From Sva-07 sp963741755 (GTDB lineage Bacteria > Actinomycetota > Acidimicrobiia > Acidimicrobiales > Ilumatobacteraceae): 64,000 nt of DNA. The stretch is from positions 1 to 64,000 of the forward strand of contig CAVUJG010000006.1 in NCBI GenBank assembly GCA_963741755.1, given 5' to 3'. Each line of letters begins with the position of its first letter. Positions within the stretch are counted from its first letter, which is position 1. The notes beneath the pieces are model-generated. The model ran no database searches. It had not been told where the DNA came from and saw only the letters and a list, made by a program, of their open reading frames with translations. This document shows positions 53,597 through 62,148 of the stretch, one piece after another. Made by a program: the position numbers and the translations under genes.

Positions 53597-53914
53597 CGAT
53601 CAATTCTATCTCCCGAGCAGGTCTCGACGGCGCCGTGCGGCGCGTTACGGCGCTCCCGTTATGTGCGGCATGGCAGTCACCACCGGTGCGCAGGTTTGCC
53701 GGTTATGCGCTAGCGAGGCGAAGCGCGCCTCGAACATTCTGAGCGCCCCGAGTTGAGTCTTGGCGGGCACAGCGCTTGTCGCAGCGAACCATGGGCAGCT
53801 TCGGTGGAATGAGCGTCGAGTCCGAGCCATGCATCAGGCTGCTCGCCTGCTTCAGACGAACGGTGTTGTTCCCAAGGCGATGATGGCTGGCGGCTGGCTC
53901 CCCCGATCGCCCTG
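53597..53914. other. Intergenic region without recognised gene
   Basis: 318 bases between the small gene at 53426-53596 and the end of the large sensor gene. It contains a short hairpin (CGAGGC, 7-base loop, GCCTCG near 53714-53732) and GC-rich direct repeats near 53625-53655 (GGCGC, GTTACGGCGC). Open frames here have poor codon use. I see no tRNA, attC site or promoter I can support. Confidence 0.6.
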
Positions 53915-56900
53915 TCATTCGGCTTGCTGAGCATCGAACGATTCGCGGGCCGCCTGGATGTCGGCGAGGATCTCCTCGATCGGCTTGGTCTGGTCGGCCC
54001 AGTCGATCATCCCCTGCCAGAACGGGCCGGGGACGTACTCGTCGGTCCACGTCGAGAACTCGAGCGGCATCAGATCGGAGGCGCCGATGCGCCACCTACC
54101 GTCGTTCAAAGCCTGGATGTTCTCCTCGTGGATTCGCACCCGAACGTCGACGTTCGGCTGCGCGCGCTGCCCGGTATACGCCGCCGTATCGAACCGACGG
54201 TTCAACGAGAAGAACGTCTCTCCGATCGAGTCGACGCCCGCCCAGACTTCTCCCCAACTGGGGCTCGCGATGAACGCTATCAGGGCCCGAACCTCGGGCC
54301 GGTCGGTCAACATCGTCGCTCGGATGATGCCGGCGCTGATCGGTGGCGTGTCGCCGGCTTCGAGCGGTGGGAGCACGAAGTAATCGACGTCTTCACCCAA
54401 CTCACCAGAACGCGGATCCTCGGGCGGACCGAGGATGTCGACGAGCTGTGACGAACCGTGCGAGAGCCAGCACGGGGGGCCGATGTCGTCGGGAAGTGGG
54501 TTCTCGTCCAGCATCCGAAGCGTCGCAAACTGCCAGGGTGACGATCTGATCGAGTCGGTTCCGCCAGCGACGAAGCCTGGGCCGAAGAGCAGCTCCTCGC
54601 CGAGCTGCGCGGCTTCCACGATGCGAGGATCGTCGAACGTGATCTCGCCGGCGGCCCATCCGTCGAAGACCTCCGTGCCGGCCACGCGGAGGATGAGTTC
54701 ATCGAGGAAGTCCCCGCCGGCGAACCCGCTGGCAAACCCCGCCTCCCAGTTGAAGCACCAGGGCTCATGACCGTCGGCGACCATCTGGCTCGACAGTTCG
54801 ACGAGCTCGTCCCAGGTCGACGGCACCGTGTAGCCGGCTGCATCGAACCGTTGCTTGGGGTAGAACACGAGCCCGGTCGGGTTCGTCTGCATCACGACGC
54901 TCTCGAGCTCGCCTGCATCGGACGTCGCTGCATCGACGAGGTGGTCGCCGAAGTCGGAGCGGAGGGTCTCGACGTCGAGGTAGGTGGACAGGTCGACCGC
55001 ACGGCCTTCCGCCCACGGCGGCGGCGGCGAGAAGAAGCCGACGACATCGGGAGCCGAGGTCAGCCCACCCGTGGCGATGAGCCGAGTGATGTCGAAACCG
55101 AGGTTGGGCACCAGCTCCACCTCGATGCCCGTGATCTCGGTGAACCGGTCGACCTCGGCCTGGACTCCTTCGTTGAGCCCGACGGTCGACGCGATGGCGA
55201 GGGTCACTCGCGTGCCGGCGAGCTCGCCCTCACCGAACGCCGGTACACCAGGGAGTACTTCGGGAATATTGACGACGTAGTTCTCCAGCCCGAATCGGAG
55301 TGGGAGGTCGGGATCGATCGGCGCGGGTTCGGGGCAGCCGAGCTCACTCCCGAGCAGACACTCCTCGGGCGTCAGGCGCCGTGCGGTGGACGACTCGGCC
55401 AGTGCGACCAGCTCGGCGGGAGGGAGTGGAAACACGCCGGTCAGCCCGGCTGGCCCGGATCGGATGGTGGCTGTGGCATCGGCCCCGACGGGGTACGCCA
55501 CCCCTTGTTGTTGGAGCGCCCAGTGCAGCGAGTCGACGGATTCTTCGGTGGCATAGCCGAGGTCGGTGGTGGAGCGAACAGCTTCTATGGCGAAGAGCAG
55601 TGCGAGTTCCGGGTCGCGTGTGAGTGCGGCTTCGGACGCGGTTCGGAACTGTTCGGACACGACGATGCTCTGATTCGCGTCGCGAGCTGCCTCCGCTTCG
55701 TCGCGAGCGTCCGACGCCTCGTCGCGCGCATCGGAGGCGGCGAGCCACTGGCTGATGCTGAACACAGCGAGCGCCGCGACAAGCAATCCGAGAGCACCGG
55801 CGCCAATGAGTTGTCGGCGCCGCTTGCCCGCTTCGCGTTCGGCCTCCGCGACGCGTTGCTCGCGAGCCAACTCTTCGTTTGCGTTCCGGTCGCGCGCTTC
55901 TCGGCTCCGGTCGAGGAATGCTTGCTCGGGTGCCGACAGTGAGAGCGTGGTGGCGCGGGCCCATGCGTCGAGCTGGTCGAGTCGGCCATCGCGCAGGAGA
56001 TAGCCGTCGCTCTCCCCGGCCGTCTGCCACTCGCGCATCGCTTCTGCGAGCCTGCGCTGCTTGCGCACGTCGTCGCGGGCCGCTTCGATCCAGTCGTGGA
56101 GTTGCGTCCACTCGGTGAGCAGTGCCTCGTGGGAGATCTCGACGGTCGGCCCACGGGTGACCGGATCGCGGTCGAAGCTGAGGAGTCGATGACGACCGAA
56201 GGTCTCGCGGACGGCTCGGAGGTCGTTGCGGTCGAGCCCGAGATCGTCGAGCTCGCTCTGCAGGATGCGCCGGCGCGTGTCGTTCTGGCCGTCGCCGTCG
56301 CCGAGGGTGACGAGACGGAGGAACACCTGGCGGGCCGCGTCGGCAGCGCTCGGGTCCAGCCCGGCGAGCAGCCCGTCGGCCCGCTGCACGAGCGCGCCTG
56401 ACACACCGCCGAGCTCCGCGTAGGCGGTGCTGGTGATGCGGTTGCCCTGACGCCGGTCGAACAGCTCGGTCAACGTGTACTGCAGCAGCGGCAGCGCGCC
56501 GGCACGGTCCACCATCTCGCGGACGAGTTCGGCCACCACGGCCGGTTCGAACACCACACCCATCCGCTCGACCGGGCCCGTGACGGCACGCTCCAACTGC
56601 TCGGGGGTCATCGGCGTGATCACCTGCGTGCCGTCGTGCAACAGTTCGCCGATGCCGCTGTGGCCGAGCGGCCGGTCGTAGAAATCGGCGCGCAGCGTCA
56701 GCACCACCCGCAGGCGGCTGTGCGGTGCGCTCACCGCATGGGCGACGGTGTCGAGGAACTGCTTGGCGATGGCGGGCGACACCTGGGTGAACAGCTCCTC
56801 GAACTGGTCGATGACGAGCAGGACCTGAGAACCATCGGCAGGGAGGACTGCGTCGACGGCCTTCTCGAGCCCTGACTCGCCACCGACGAGCAACTCCAAC

Positions 56901-58795
56901 AGCGATGCTGGCGGGTTGACCGCCACGCTGAGGAGGGCGTCTTCGAGCGATTCGAACGGATGTGGCGCCGGCGTCATCTCCACGACGAACCAGCGCTGCG
57001 AGTCGGGCAGTGCGCCGCTTCGCAGCGCAGGGAGCAGCCCCGCCTTCACGGCGCTCGACTTGCCGGCACCACTGGGGCCGACCACGGCCACGAACCGGCC
57101 GCGAACGCCACTGGACCCGAGTTGCGCGATGAGCCGATCGATCAGGCGCTCGCGCCCGAAGAAGTCGCCGGCGTCCGAGCCACCGAAGGCGCGGAGTCCC
57201 TTGTACGGGTTGACGAGCTCGATTCGTTCGTTGCTCGGCGCGGGGTTCTCGCCGGTGAGCGAACGCTGCAGGTCGACTGCGAACGACACGACGTCACCTC
57301 TCTGGGCCGATTCGGTTGCCGTGGCTCGGTCGATCACCGGTCGTGCCTCCGCCGACAGAGCACCTCGAATCTGTTCGACGTCGCCGTGCAGGCCGGTGAG
57401 TGCCTGCGCCATCACCACGCCGAGACTGAATACATCCGACGACGACTCGACCAGCCCACCATCGAGCTGTTCGGGTGATGCATAGGGGGCACTGAGCGAC
57501 ATCGAGCGCAGCACGTCGCCGGAAGGGCCGGCGTCGTCACCGACTGCGATACCGAAGTCGGAGAGGTACGCATTGCCGTCGTCGTCGATCAAGACGTTCG
57601 TCGGTTTGAGATCGCGGTGGGTCACGCCACTGCGATGTGCCGTGTGGAGCGCACCGGCGAGTTGATCGACGATCGCTGACGCCTGTGCCGGCGAGAGGGC
57701 GCCGACCTCGAGGCGATCGGCGAGCGTGCCACCCTTCATCAACCGCATCACCAGATACGCCGCATCGGGCTCGCGCCAGAAGTCGTAGAGCGGCACGATG
57801 TGCGGATGCTCCAACCGGGCGACGAGACGGGCTTCGGCCTCGAAGCGGCGAATGAACGTCGGGTCGTTCGCGAGTTCCGGGCGGATCACCTTGATCGCCA
57901 CCTCACGACCGACCGCCGGCTGATACGCCCGATACGCCACGCCGAAGTCGCCGGCACCGAGCTCCTCACGCAGTTCGTACCCACGCACCGACAAACCCGG
58001 CGACACGCCCGTCGATGCCTCCGCAAGGCGGGGCGCATCGAGCGACTCGTCGCCCGAGATCATCTGATCGTTCAGGCGCCGAAGTGCCGCCGAAGGGTCG
58101 ACGCCCAGCTCCTCGACGAGTCGCGCCTTGAGCGACGTGTACGAGCGCAGTGCCTCGGCCTGTCGACCCGACCGATACAACGCGAGCATCAGCTGCCCTG
58201 TCAGTTCCTCGCGCAGCGGATGCTGACGGACGAGCGACTCCAGCTCCGACACCAGCTCACGGGATCGGCCACACGCCAAGTCAGCACCGAGACGGGCACT
58301 CACCGCCTCGAGCCGCAGCTCTTCGAGCCGGGTGATCTCGGTCTGGGCGAACGGCTCATACGTGAAGTCCTCGAACGCCCGCCCCCGCCACAACGCCAGT
58401 GCTTCACTGAGCACGATCGACGCGGCCGCCGGATCGGTCTCGACAAGCGCCCGGCCTTCCATGAACAGCCGCTCGAAACGAATCGAGTCGAGCGACTCCG
58501 GGGCGATCTCGGCCAGGTAGCCCGGCGCCCTCGTCAGAATCACCGAGCCGTCGGTGCGCTTCGGCCGATCCGGTTCCAACGCCTTGCGTAGCCCGGACAC
58601 GTACACCCAGAGCGCATTCTGCTTGTCGCCGGTGGCTTCGTCACCCCAGAGGCCGTCGATGATCTGATCGGTGGACCAGACCTGGTTCGGTGCGCTGAGG
58701 AGCAGACCGAGCAGGGCTCGCTGGCGGAACGCTCCGAGATCGACCACGACCCCGTCACGCTCGACCGTCAACTTGCCCAGTACTCGAAACTCCAT
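53915..58795 (-). CDS. Five-part sensor: SARP/BTAD regulator, Ser/Thr kinase, STAND ATPase, membrane helix, solute-binding domain
   Basis: 1626 residues. Order: OmpR-like winged helix (1-95, MEFRVLGKLTVERDGVVVDL), BTAD helical repeats (100-245), Hanks kinase (272-510: GAGDFG loop near 280, K302, HRDLKPTN 393-400, DFG 413-415, APYASPEQ), STAND ATPase (528-900: NPYKGLRAF, GPSGAGKSS 573-581, LLVIDQFEELF 659-669), charged helix, a membrane helix (about 995-1018, LIGAGALGLLVAALAVFSIS) and family-1-type solute-binding domain (about 1195-1610: GTRVTLAIAS, NPTGLVFYPKQRFDAAGYTV, WDELVELSSQMVADGHEPWC). Kinase and ATPase motifs look intact. Related BTAD-kinase-STAND proteins usually end in WD40 repeats; here an external sugar- or peptide-binding domain takes their place. 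Ligand, substrate and target DNA are unknown. Confidence 0.92.
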   Translation of the reverse strand: MEFRVLGKLTVERDGVVVDLGAFRQRALLGLLLSAPNQVWSTDQIIDGLWGDEATGDKQNALWVYVSGLRKALEPDRPKRTDGSVILTRAPGYLAEIAPESLDSIRFERLFMEGRALVETDPAAASIVLSEALALWRGRAFEDFTYEPFAQTEITRLEELRLEAVSARLGADLACGRSRELVSELESLVRQHPLREELTGQLMLALYRSGRQAEALRSYTSLKARLVEELGVDPSAALRRLNDQMISGDESLDAPRLAEASTGVSPGLSVRGYELREELGAGDFGVAYRAYQPAVGREVAIKVIRPELANDPTFIRRFEAEARLVARLEHPHIVPLYDFWREPDAAYLVMRLMKGGTLADRLEVGALSPAQASAIVDQLAGALHTAHRSGVTHRDLKPTNVLIDDDGNAYLSDFGIAVGDDAGPSGDVLRSMSLSAPYASPEQLDGGLVESSSDVFSLGVVMAQALTGLHGDVEQIRGALSAEARPVIDRATATESAQRGDVVSFAVDLQRSLTGENPAPSNERIELVNPYKGLRAFGGSDAGDFFGRERLIDRLIAQLGSSGVRGRFVAVVGPSGAGKSSAVKAGLLPALRSGALPDSQRWFVVEMTPAPHPFESLEDALLSVAVNPPASLLELLVGGESGLEKAVDAVLPADGSQVLLVIDQFEELFTQVSPAIAKQFLDTVAHAVSAPHSRLRVVLTLRADFYDRPLGHSGIGELLHDGTQVITPMTPEQLERAVTGPVERMGVVFEPAVVAELVREMVDRAGALPLLQYTLTELFDRRQGNRITSTAYAELGGVSGALVQRADGLLAGLDPSAADAARQVFLRLVTLGDGDGQNDTRRRILQSELDDLGLDRNDLRAVRETFGRHRLLSFDRDPVTRGPTVEISHEALLTEWTQLHDWIEAARDDVRKQRRLAEAMREWQTAGESDGYLLRDGRLDQLDAWARATTLSLSAPEQAFLDRSREARDRNANEELAREQRVAEAEREAGKRRRQLIGAGALGLLVAALAVFSISQWLAASDARDEASDARDEAEAARDANQSIVVSEQFRTASEAALTRDPELALLFAIEAVRSTTDLGYATEESVDSLHWALQQQGVAYPVGADATATIRSGPAGLTGVFPLPPAELVALAESSTARRLTPEECLLGSELGCPEPAPIDPDLPLRFGLENYVVNIPEVLPGVPAFGEGELAGTRVTLAIASTVGLNEGVQAEVDRFTEITGIEVELVPNLGFDITRLIATGGLTSAPDVVGFFSPPPPWAEGRAVDLSTYLDVETLRSDFGDHLVDAATSDAGELESVVMQTNPTGLVFYPKQRFDAAGYTVPSTWDELVELSSQMVADGHEPWCFNWEAGFASGFAGGDFLDELILRVAGTEVFDGWAAGEITFDDPRIVEAAQLGEELLFGPGFVAGGTDSIRSSPWQFATLRMLDENPLPDDIGPPCWLSHGSSQLVDILGPPEDPRSGELGEDVDYFVLPPLEAGDTPPISAGIIRATMLTDRPEVRALIAFIASPSWGEVWAGVDSIGETFFSLNRRFDTAAYTGQRAQPNVDVRVRIHEENIQALNDGRWRIGASDLMPLEFSTWTDEYVPGPFWQGMIDWADQTKPIEEILADIQAARESFDAQQAE

Positions 58796-58855
58796 CAGAT
58801 CTCTCCCTGCCTCCAGTCCAGACGATTCGCCGACCGGGCACAGACTCCCACGTTT

Positions 58856-58876
58856 GACTTAGGAGCGACATAAGTC
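58856..58876. promoter_or_regulatory. Inverted repeat upstream of the large sensor gene
   Basis: GACTTA (58856-58861) and TAAGTC (58871-58876) are reverse complements nine bases apart, 61 bases before the sensor start and after the repeat-protein stop. An operator or short hairpin; autoregulation by the SARP domain is possible but not shown. Confidence 0.35.
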
Positions 58877-58918
58877 CACATCGCCCCTGTTCAGCTCGCA
58901 CTTCGGAAGCCGGTGGTC

Positions 58919-59464
58919 TCAGTTGGCGGACGTCTCGGTGCGTGCCGCCAGTGCGGCGTCGATCTCGTCCTGCACGATGAGATAGGCGGGCCGCAGATCG
59001 TCGGTCTCCACAATCACAGCAGCCTCGGCGAGTGCCGCGTCGATCTCGTCCTGGACGATCTGCGCTGTTGGCCGCTGCTCGTCGATCTCGCCATCGAGTT
59101 CCGCCGTCGCGGCGTCGATCTCGTTCTGGACGATGAGATACGCCGGCTGCTGAACGACCATGGCGTCGGCGGGGTTGCGCTCGGCGAGCGCAGCGTCGAT
59201 CTCACCCTGGATGATCGCTGAAGCCGATCGCTGGTTGGTTGCCGGCTCGACGGTGTCGGAGGTGTCGTTGCCGGCGACGACGACGCCGACGGCAGCGGCC
59301 GCTGCCAAGGCGATGCCGCCGACGACGAGCATCCAACGACGTCCCTTCCCGGCGGGACGCTCCGGCTGTTCGCCGTTCACGAACGGACTCGTCGGGAGCG
59401 GCAAAGGCGTCCGAGTAAGCGTGGTGGTGGTGTCGATGTCGGTGTATGTCAGTTGGTTTGTCAT
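58919..59464 (-). CDS. Single-pass membrane protein with four IVQxEIDAALAE repeats
   Basis: 181 residues from ATG 59464. A Thr/Pro-rich cytosolic part (TDIDTTTTLTRTPLPLPTSP), one membrane helix (WMLVVGGIALAAAAAVGVVV, about 44-63) and an external tail with four repeats of about 26 residues: AIIQGEIDAALAERNPADAM, LIVQNEIDAATAELDGEIDE, QIVQDEIDAALAEAAVIVET, LIVQDEIDAALAARTETSAN. Three end in QQPAY, EQRPT or LRPAY. The gene precedes the sensor gene by 123 bases on the same strand and may form its operon partner. No family recognised. Confidence 0.75.
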   Translation of the reverse strand: MTNQLTYTDIDTTTTLTRTPLPLPTSPFVNGEQPERPAGKGRRWMLVVGGIALAAAAAVGVVVAGNDTSDTVEPATNQRSASAIIQGEIDAALAERNPADAMVVQQPAYLIVQNEIDAATAELDGEIDEQRPTAQIVQDEIDAALAEAAVIVETDDLRPAYLIVQDEIDAALAARTETSAN

Positions 59465-59591
59465 GTCACCAACCTCGACGAGCCGACTTCGCGGCAAATT
59501 CGACGGACCTCGGTGGGGCTTACGTGCACTGAAGCGCGGCCGAATCGGTCGACCAAGGTCAGGCAAAAGTGGATGGGTCCAGAGTGACAAC

Positions 59592-60574
59592 ATGATCAAC
59601 CGAGCCACCCGAACCACCCCTGCCAAGCGGACGCGACTCCACCGGCGGACAACCCGACCGACGCTGCTGTCGACCGCTGCGATGATCCTCGCAGCGTGTG
59701 GCAGCGGCGGTGGCGTCACGTCGTCCGACGAATCGGCGACCGTCGAGTCGAGCACTGACCCCATGCACCAGACCACGGACGCCTCGCCACCCGAGTCGAG
59801 CACCGCACGCACCGGGCAGCGAGTCGCGACGCCGACGGTCTCGATGACGACGATTCGCGGCGAGCACACGCAGGACATCTCGGTCTTCTCACCGAGCGAC
59901 GCTGAGGGCCCCTCCCGGTCGTCTACGTCTTGCACGGCCTCGCGAACGACCGCCACGACATGGACGGCTTCGCGAACGCACTCGCACGAGAGGGTCTCGT
60001 CGTCTTCGTGCCCGACATTCGCACGAGCACGCCCGAGACCTCCGTGAACGACGTGGAGTGCGGATACGACCACACGATGACGAACGCCGCCGACTTCGGA
60101 GGTGACGTCGACCGGCCGGTGACGGTGATCGGCTGGTCGTACGGTGCAGTGACGGCGTTCTTCTCGGGTCTCGACGAGCAAGCGACAGGACTGCGGGCGC
60201 TCGCACAGGGCTGCGCGCTCGACGCGGCGCGACCCGACGTGATCGTGTCGATCGCAGGTTGCTACACGAGCTGGGACGGCGACTCGGCGCCGATCGACCC
60301 CTCCGGGATGGGTTGGGACAACACGGAGGCTTCCATCCTTCTCGTCGCTGGAGAACTCGACATGGCGTGCGACCCCTCGGAATCGGTTGACGCGATCGCT
60401 CCGTTCGAGGACGCTGGCTACGAGGTGCGCTACACAGAGGTCGCCGACGCCGACCACGGAGCGATGGTCTTCTTTCCACCCGAGCGATACGGAACGGTCG
60501 AAGAACCGACCGGACGAGCGGGTGAGCAGACCATCGGGTTGGTGATCGACGCAATACGCGACGCAACCGAGTAG
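59592..60574 (+). CDS. Secreted lipoprotein alpha/beta hydrolase, frameshifted at 59910
   Basis: About 327 residues. A lipoprotein signal (LLSTAAMILAACGSGGG) and a Ser/Thr-rich linker precede a hydrolase domain: PVVYVLHGLANDRHDMDGFA, nucleophile elbow VIGWSYGAVTAF, and the histidine in DADHGAMVFF. The two parts lie in different frames; one C added to the CCCC run near 59910 joins EGP to LPVVYVLHG. Dienelactone-hydrolase/chlorophyllase-like; substrate unknown. Divergent from the repeat-protein gene (127-base gap), so possibly in the same regulon. Confidence 0.8.
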
Positions 60575-60654
60575 CCACCATCGCAGCAGACGAGGGCCAG
60601 TCCTCCGAGCACATAGCACGCAACCAGCAGAAGCTGCAGAACACGGGCTCCAAG

Positions 60655-60973
60655 TAGCAGTCCGGATGCAGTCGGGACCCGTTCGAACGGATCCGCGTCG
60701 TCGAGCCGTACTTCTCCACCATCGCGACGACCGCGTTGACGGCGACGTCATGACATTCGGCGAAACCTTCGTCACCCGTGAGCGCCCACAGCAAGGACAG
60801 CGACTTCGGTGCGGACAACGTCGCGTCATATCCCGCGACTGCCTTGATCGTCCCGGCGCCTGGGACCCAGCCCACACACCCGGTAGTTCGCCATCAGCCT
60901 TCGTGAGATAGCCCGTGTAATAGGCAGCGGACACTCCCGCTCCCGCCGCGTGCAACGTCGTCACCCGGATCAC
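60655..60973 (-). pseudogene. Remnant of a TrwC/MobF conjugative relaxase
   Basis: GTG 60973 with GGGAG upstream opens the usual relaxase start: VIRVTTLHAAGAGVSAAYYT and GYLTKADGELPGVWAGSQAP. A frame change and a deletion of roughly 40 residues follow, then KAVAGYDATLSAPKSLSLLW, ALTGDEGFAECHDVAVNAVV and STTRIRSNGSRLHPD, the next conserved block of MobF relaxases. The match ends near 60660 and the remaining over 1000 residues are absent. It shows that an integrative conjugative element or plasmid once sat here. Confidence 0.8.
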
Positions 60974-61052
60974 GATCGCTCCCACCAGTCCGCGGGCACC
61001 TGTCTGAACTTTGAAACAGGAGCGAAGCGACGAACAGACACGGGAAGGGACC

Positions 61053-61480
61053 TCAGACCTCGAGAGAAAGGGCGAGCTGACCGGACGAGCAGCGGGCCGA
61101 CGAGCGAGAACTCGAGGGAGCGGCAGGCGGCTGCGACGGGCAGGCAACGGACACGAAGCTGGCGGGGACAGCGAGGCGATACGAACCAGCCTCGAAGACA
61201 CCGGAGGAGGAGCGGACCTGGACCGCTTCGATCACGCCGAGATCGCTCAGCCGACGAAGGGCGCGAGCGACAGTGTCCTTCGCGGGTCCGAGCGATGCGG
61301 CAAGCGAACGGATCGACACTTGGGCGACGACGTGATCGCCGTTGCCGGTCGACACCAGCTCGAGCAACGCCCAACGGGGCACGCGCAAGCACTTGACGCC
61401 GAAGCGGATCACCGGCAAGCCCTGAGTTCCACCGGACGCGAGGTAGTCGTTCGCCAGGTCGTACGCGAGCAGTGACCAAA
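61053..61480 (-). pseudogene. Chimeric HTH remnant of mobile-element accessory genes
   Basis: One frame joins two usual neighbours of MobF relaxases. The N-terminal part (LLAYDLANDYLASGGTQGLP VIRFG, LRVPRWALLELVSTG) is the end of an excisionase-type HTH protein whose beginning is missing. The rest (VSIRSLAASLGPAKDTVARA LRRLSDLGVI) is a winged helix typical of the gene that precedes the relaxase, with cysteine in the C-terminal VSVACPSQPP. The only start within it is TTG 61418. Probably a deletion fusion in decaying element DNA. Confidence 0.55.
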
Positions 61481-61522
61481 GTCACATCACACCCACCGCC
61501 CTGAAGGTCAGGACACGGAGGC

Positions 61523-61756
61523 CTACGCGTCTGACGTCGGTACCGAGGTGCGAGTCTGAGTGACCTTGGCCGCGTACTCGAGCGCCGCAAGTACGTCGTC
61601 GCGCTCGAGGTCGGCGTAGTCCGCCAACACTTCGTCCGTCGTCATTCCGCTGGCCAGCAGGCCCAGGATCATCGACACGGGATAGCGGAGTCCGCTGATG
61701 GTCGGCGACCAGTGACAGATCTCCGGGTTCACGGTGATCCGGTCCAGCAACGTCAC
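61523..61756 (-). CDS. DUF433 family protein (orphan antitoxin-like)
   Basis: 77 residues from GTG 61756. VTLLDRITVNPEICHWSPTI, SGLRYPVSMILGLLASGMTT and DEVLADYADLERDDVLAALE YAAKV match DUF433. DUF433 proteins usually act as antitoxins beside a DUF5615 PIN-like toxin; none follows here. The metal-site-like KPVIRGTR segment is altered to WSPTISGLR. Confidence 0.8.
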   Translation of the reverse strand: MTLLDRITVNPEICHWSPTISGLRYPVSMILGLLASGMTTDEVLADYADLERDDVLAALEYAAKVTQTRTSVPTSDA

Positions 61757-62016
61757 GACGCCGAAGCTAGCCCTTCGTCCACGCGACAATCGGCGACGTT
61801 CAGGGATCGCGGGACGGCCACTCGGAACGTGCTCCGACCCGCCGACCAACACCGAGTCACGACGTGATGTCTGGTGTCGACTCGTGCCGTCGCATCCGTC
61901 GCGGGGTGGTACGTCACGATTGATGGCGGGAAATCCTGTGCACCTGGTGTGCACCTGGCGGCTTCGCCGCAACCGGCGGGGTTGAGAGATATGGCCTCTG
62001 AGCAGGGCCTACAGGG

Positions 62017-62089
62017 TGGGCGATGGGAGTCTCGATCTCCCGACCTCCACGGTGTGAACGTGGCGCTCTTCCAGCTGAGCTAATCGCCC
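62017..62089 (-). tRNA. tRNA-Val(CAC)
   Basis: Cloverleaf on the minus strand: acceptor GGGCGAT/ATCGCCC, D arm GCTCAGCTGGAAGAGC, anticodon stem CCACG/CGTGG with loop TTCACAC (CAC), T arm GGGAGATCGAGACTCCC, discriminator A. CCA is not encoded. It borders the accessory zone holding the integrase and relaxase remnants. Confidence 0.93.
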
Positions 62090-62148
62090 CTGAGGGAAAC
62101 CACAAGTTAGCAGCGGCACTGTGGATGTCACACCAGACCGCAGTGAGC

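Noticed and set aside
53620..53730. Possible integron attC-like GTTAT motifs in the gap
   Set aside because: GTTATGT and GTTACGG do not fit the GTTRRRY core, and no paired arms or integron integrase are present.
53645..53830. 61-codon minus-strand frame in the gap
   Set aside because: Poor third-position GC, no ribosome site and no recognised family; not supported as a gene.
58919..61201. Reading the repeat protein as a 760-residue gene from 61201
   Set aside because: The extra N-terminal part is antisense to the hydrolase and reads through the relaxase remnant in its first frame. ATG 59464 gives a sensible membrane protein.
61011..61475. 154-codon plus-strand frame
   Set aside because: Antisense to the HTH remnant and rich in Arg/Gly/Glu with no family signature.
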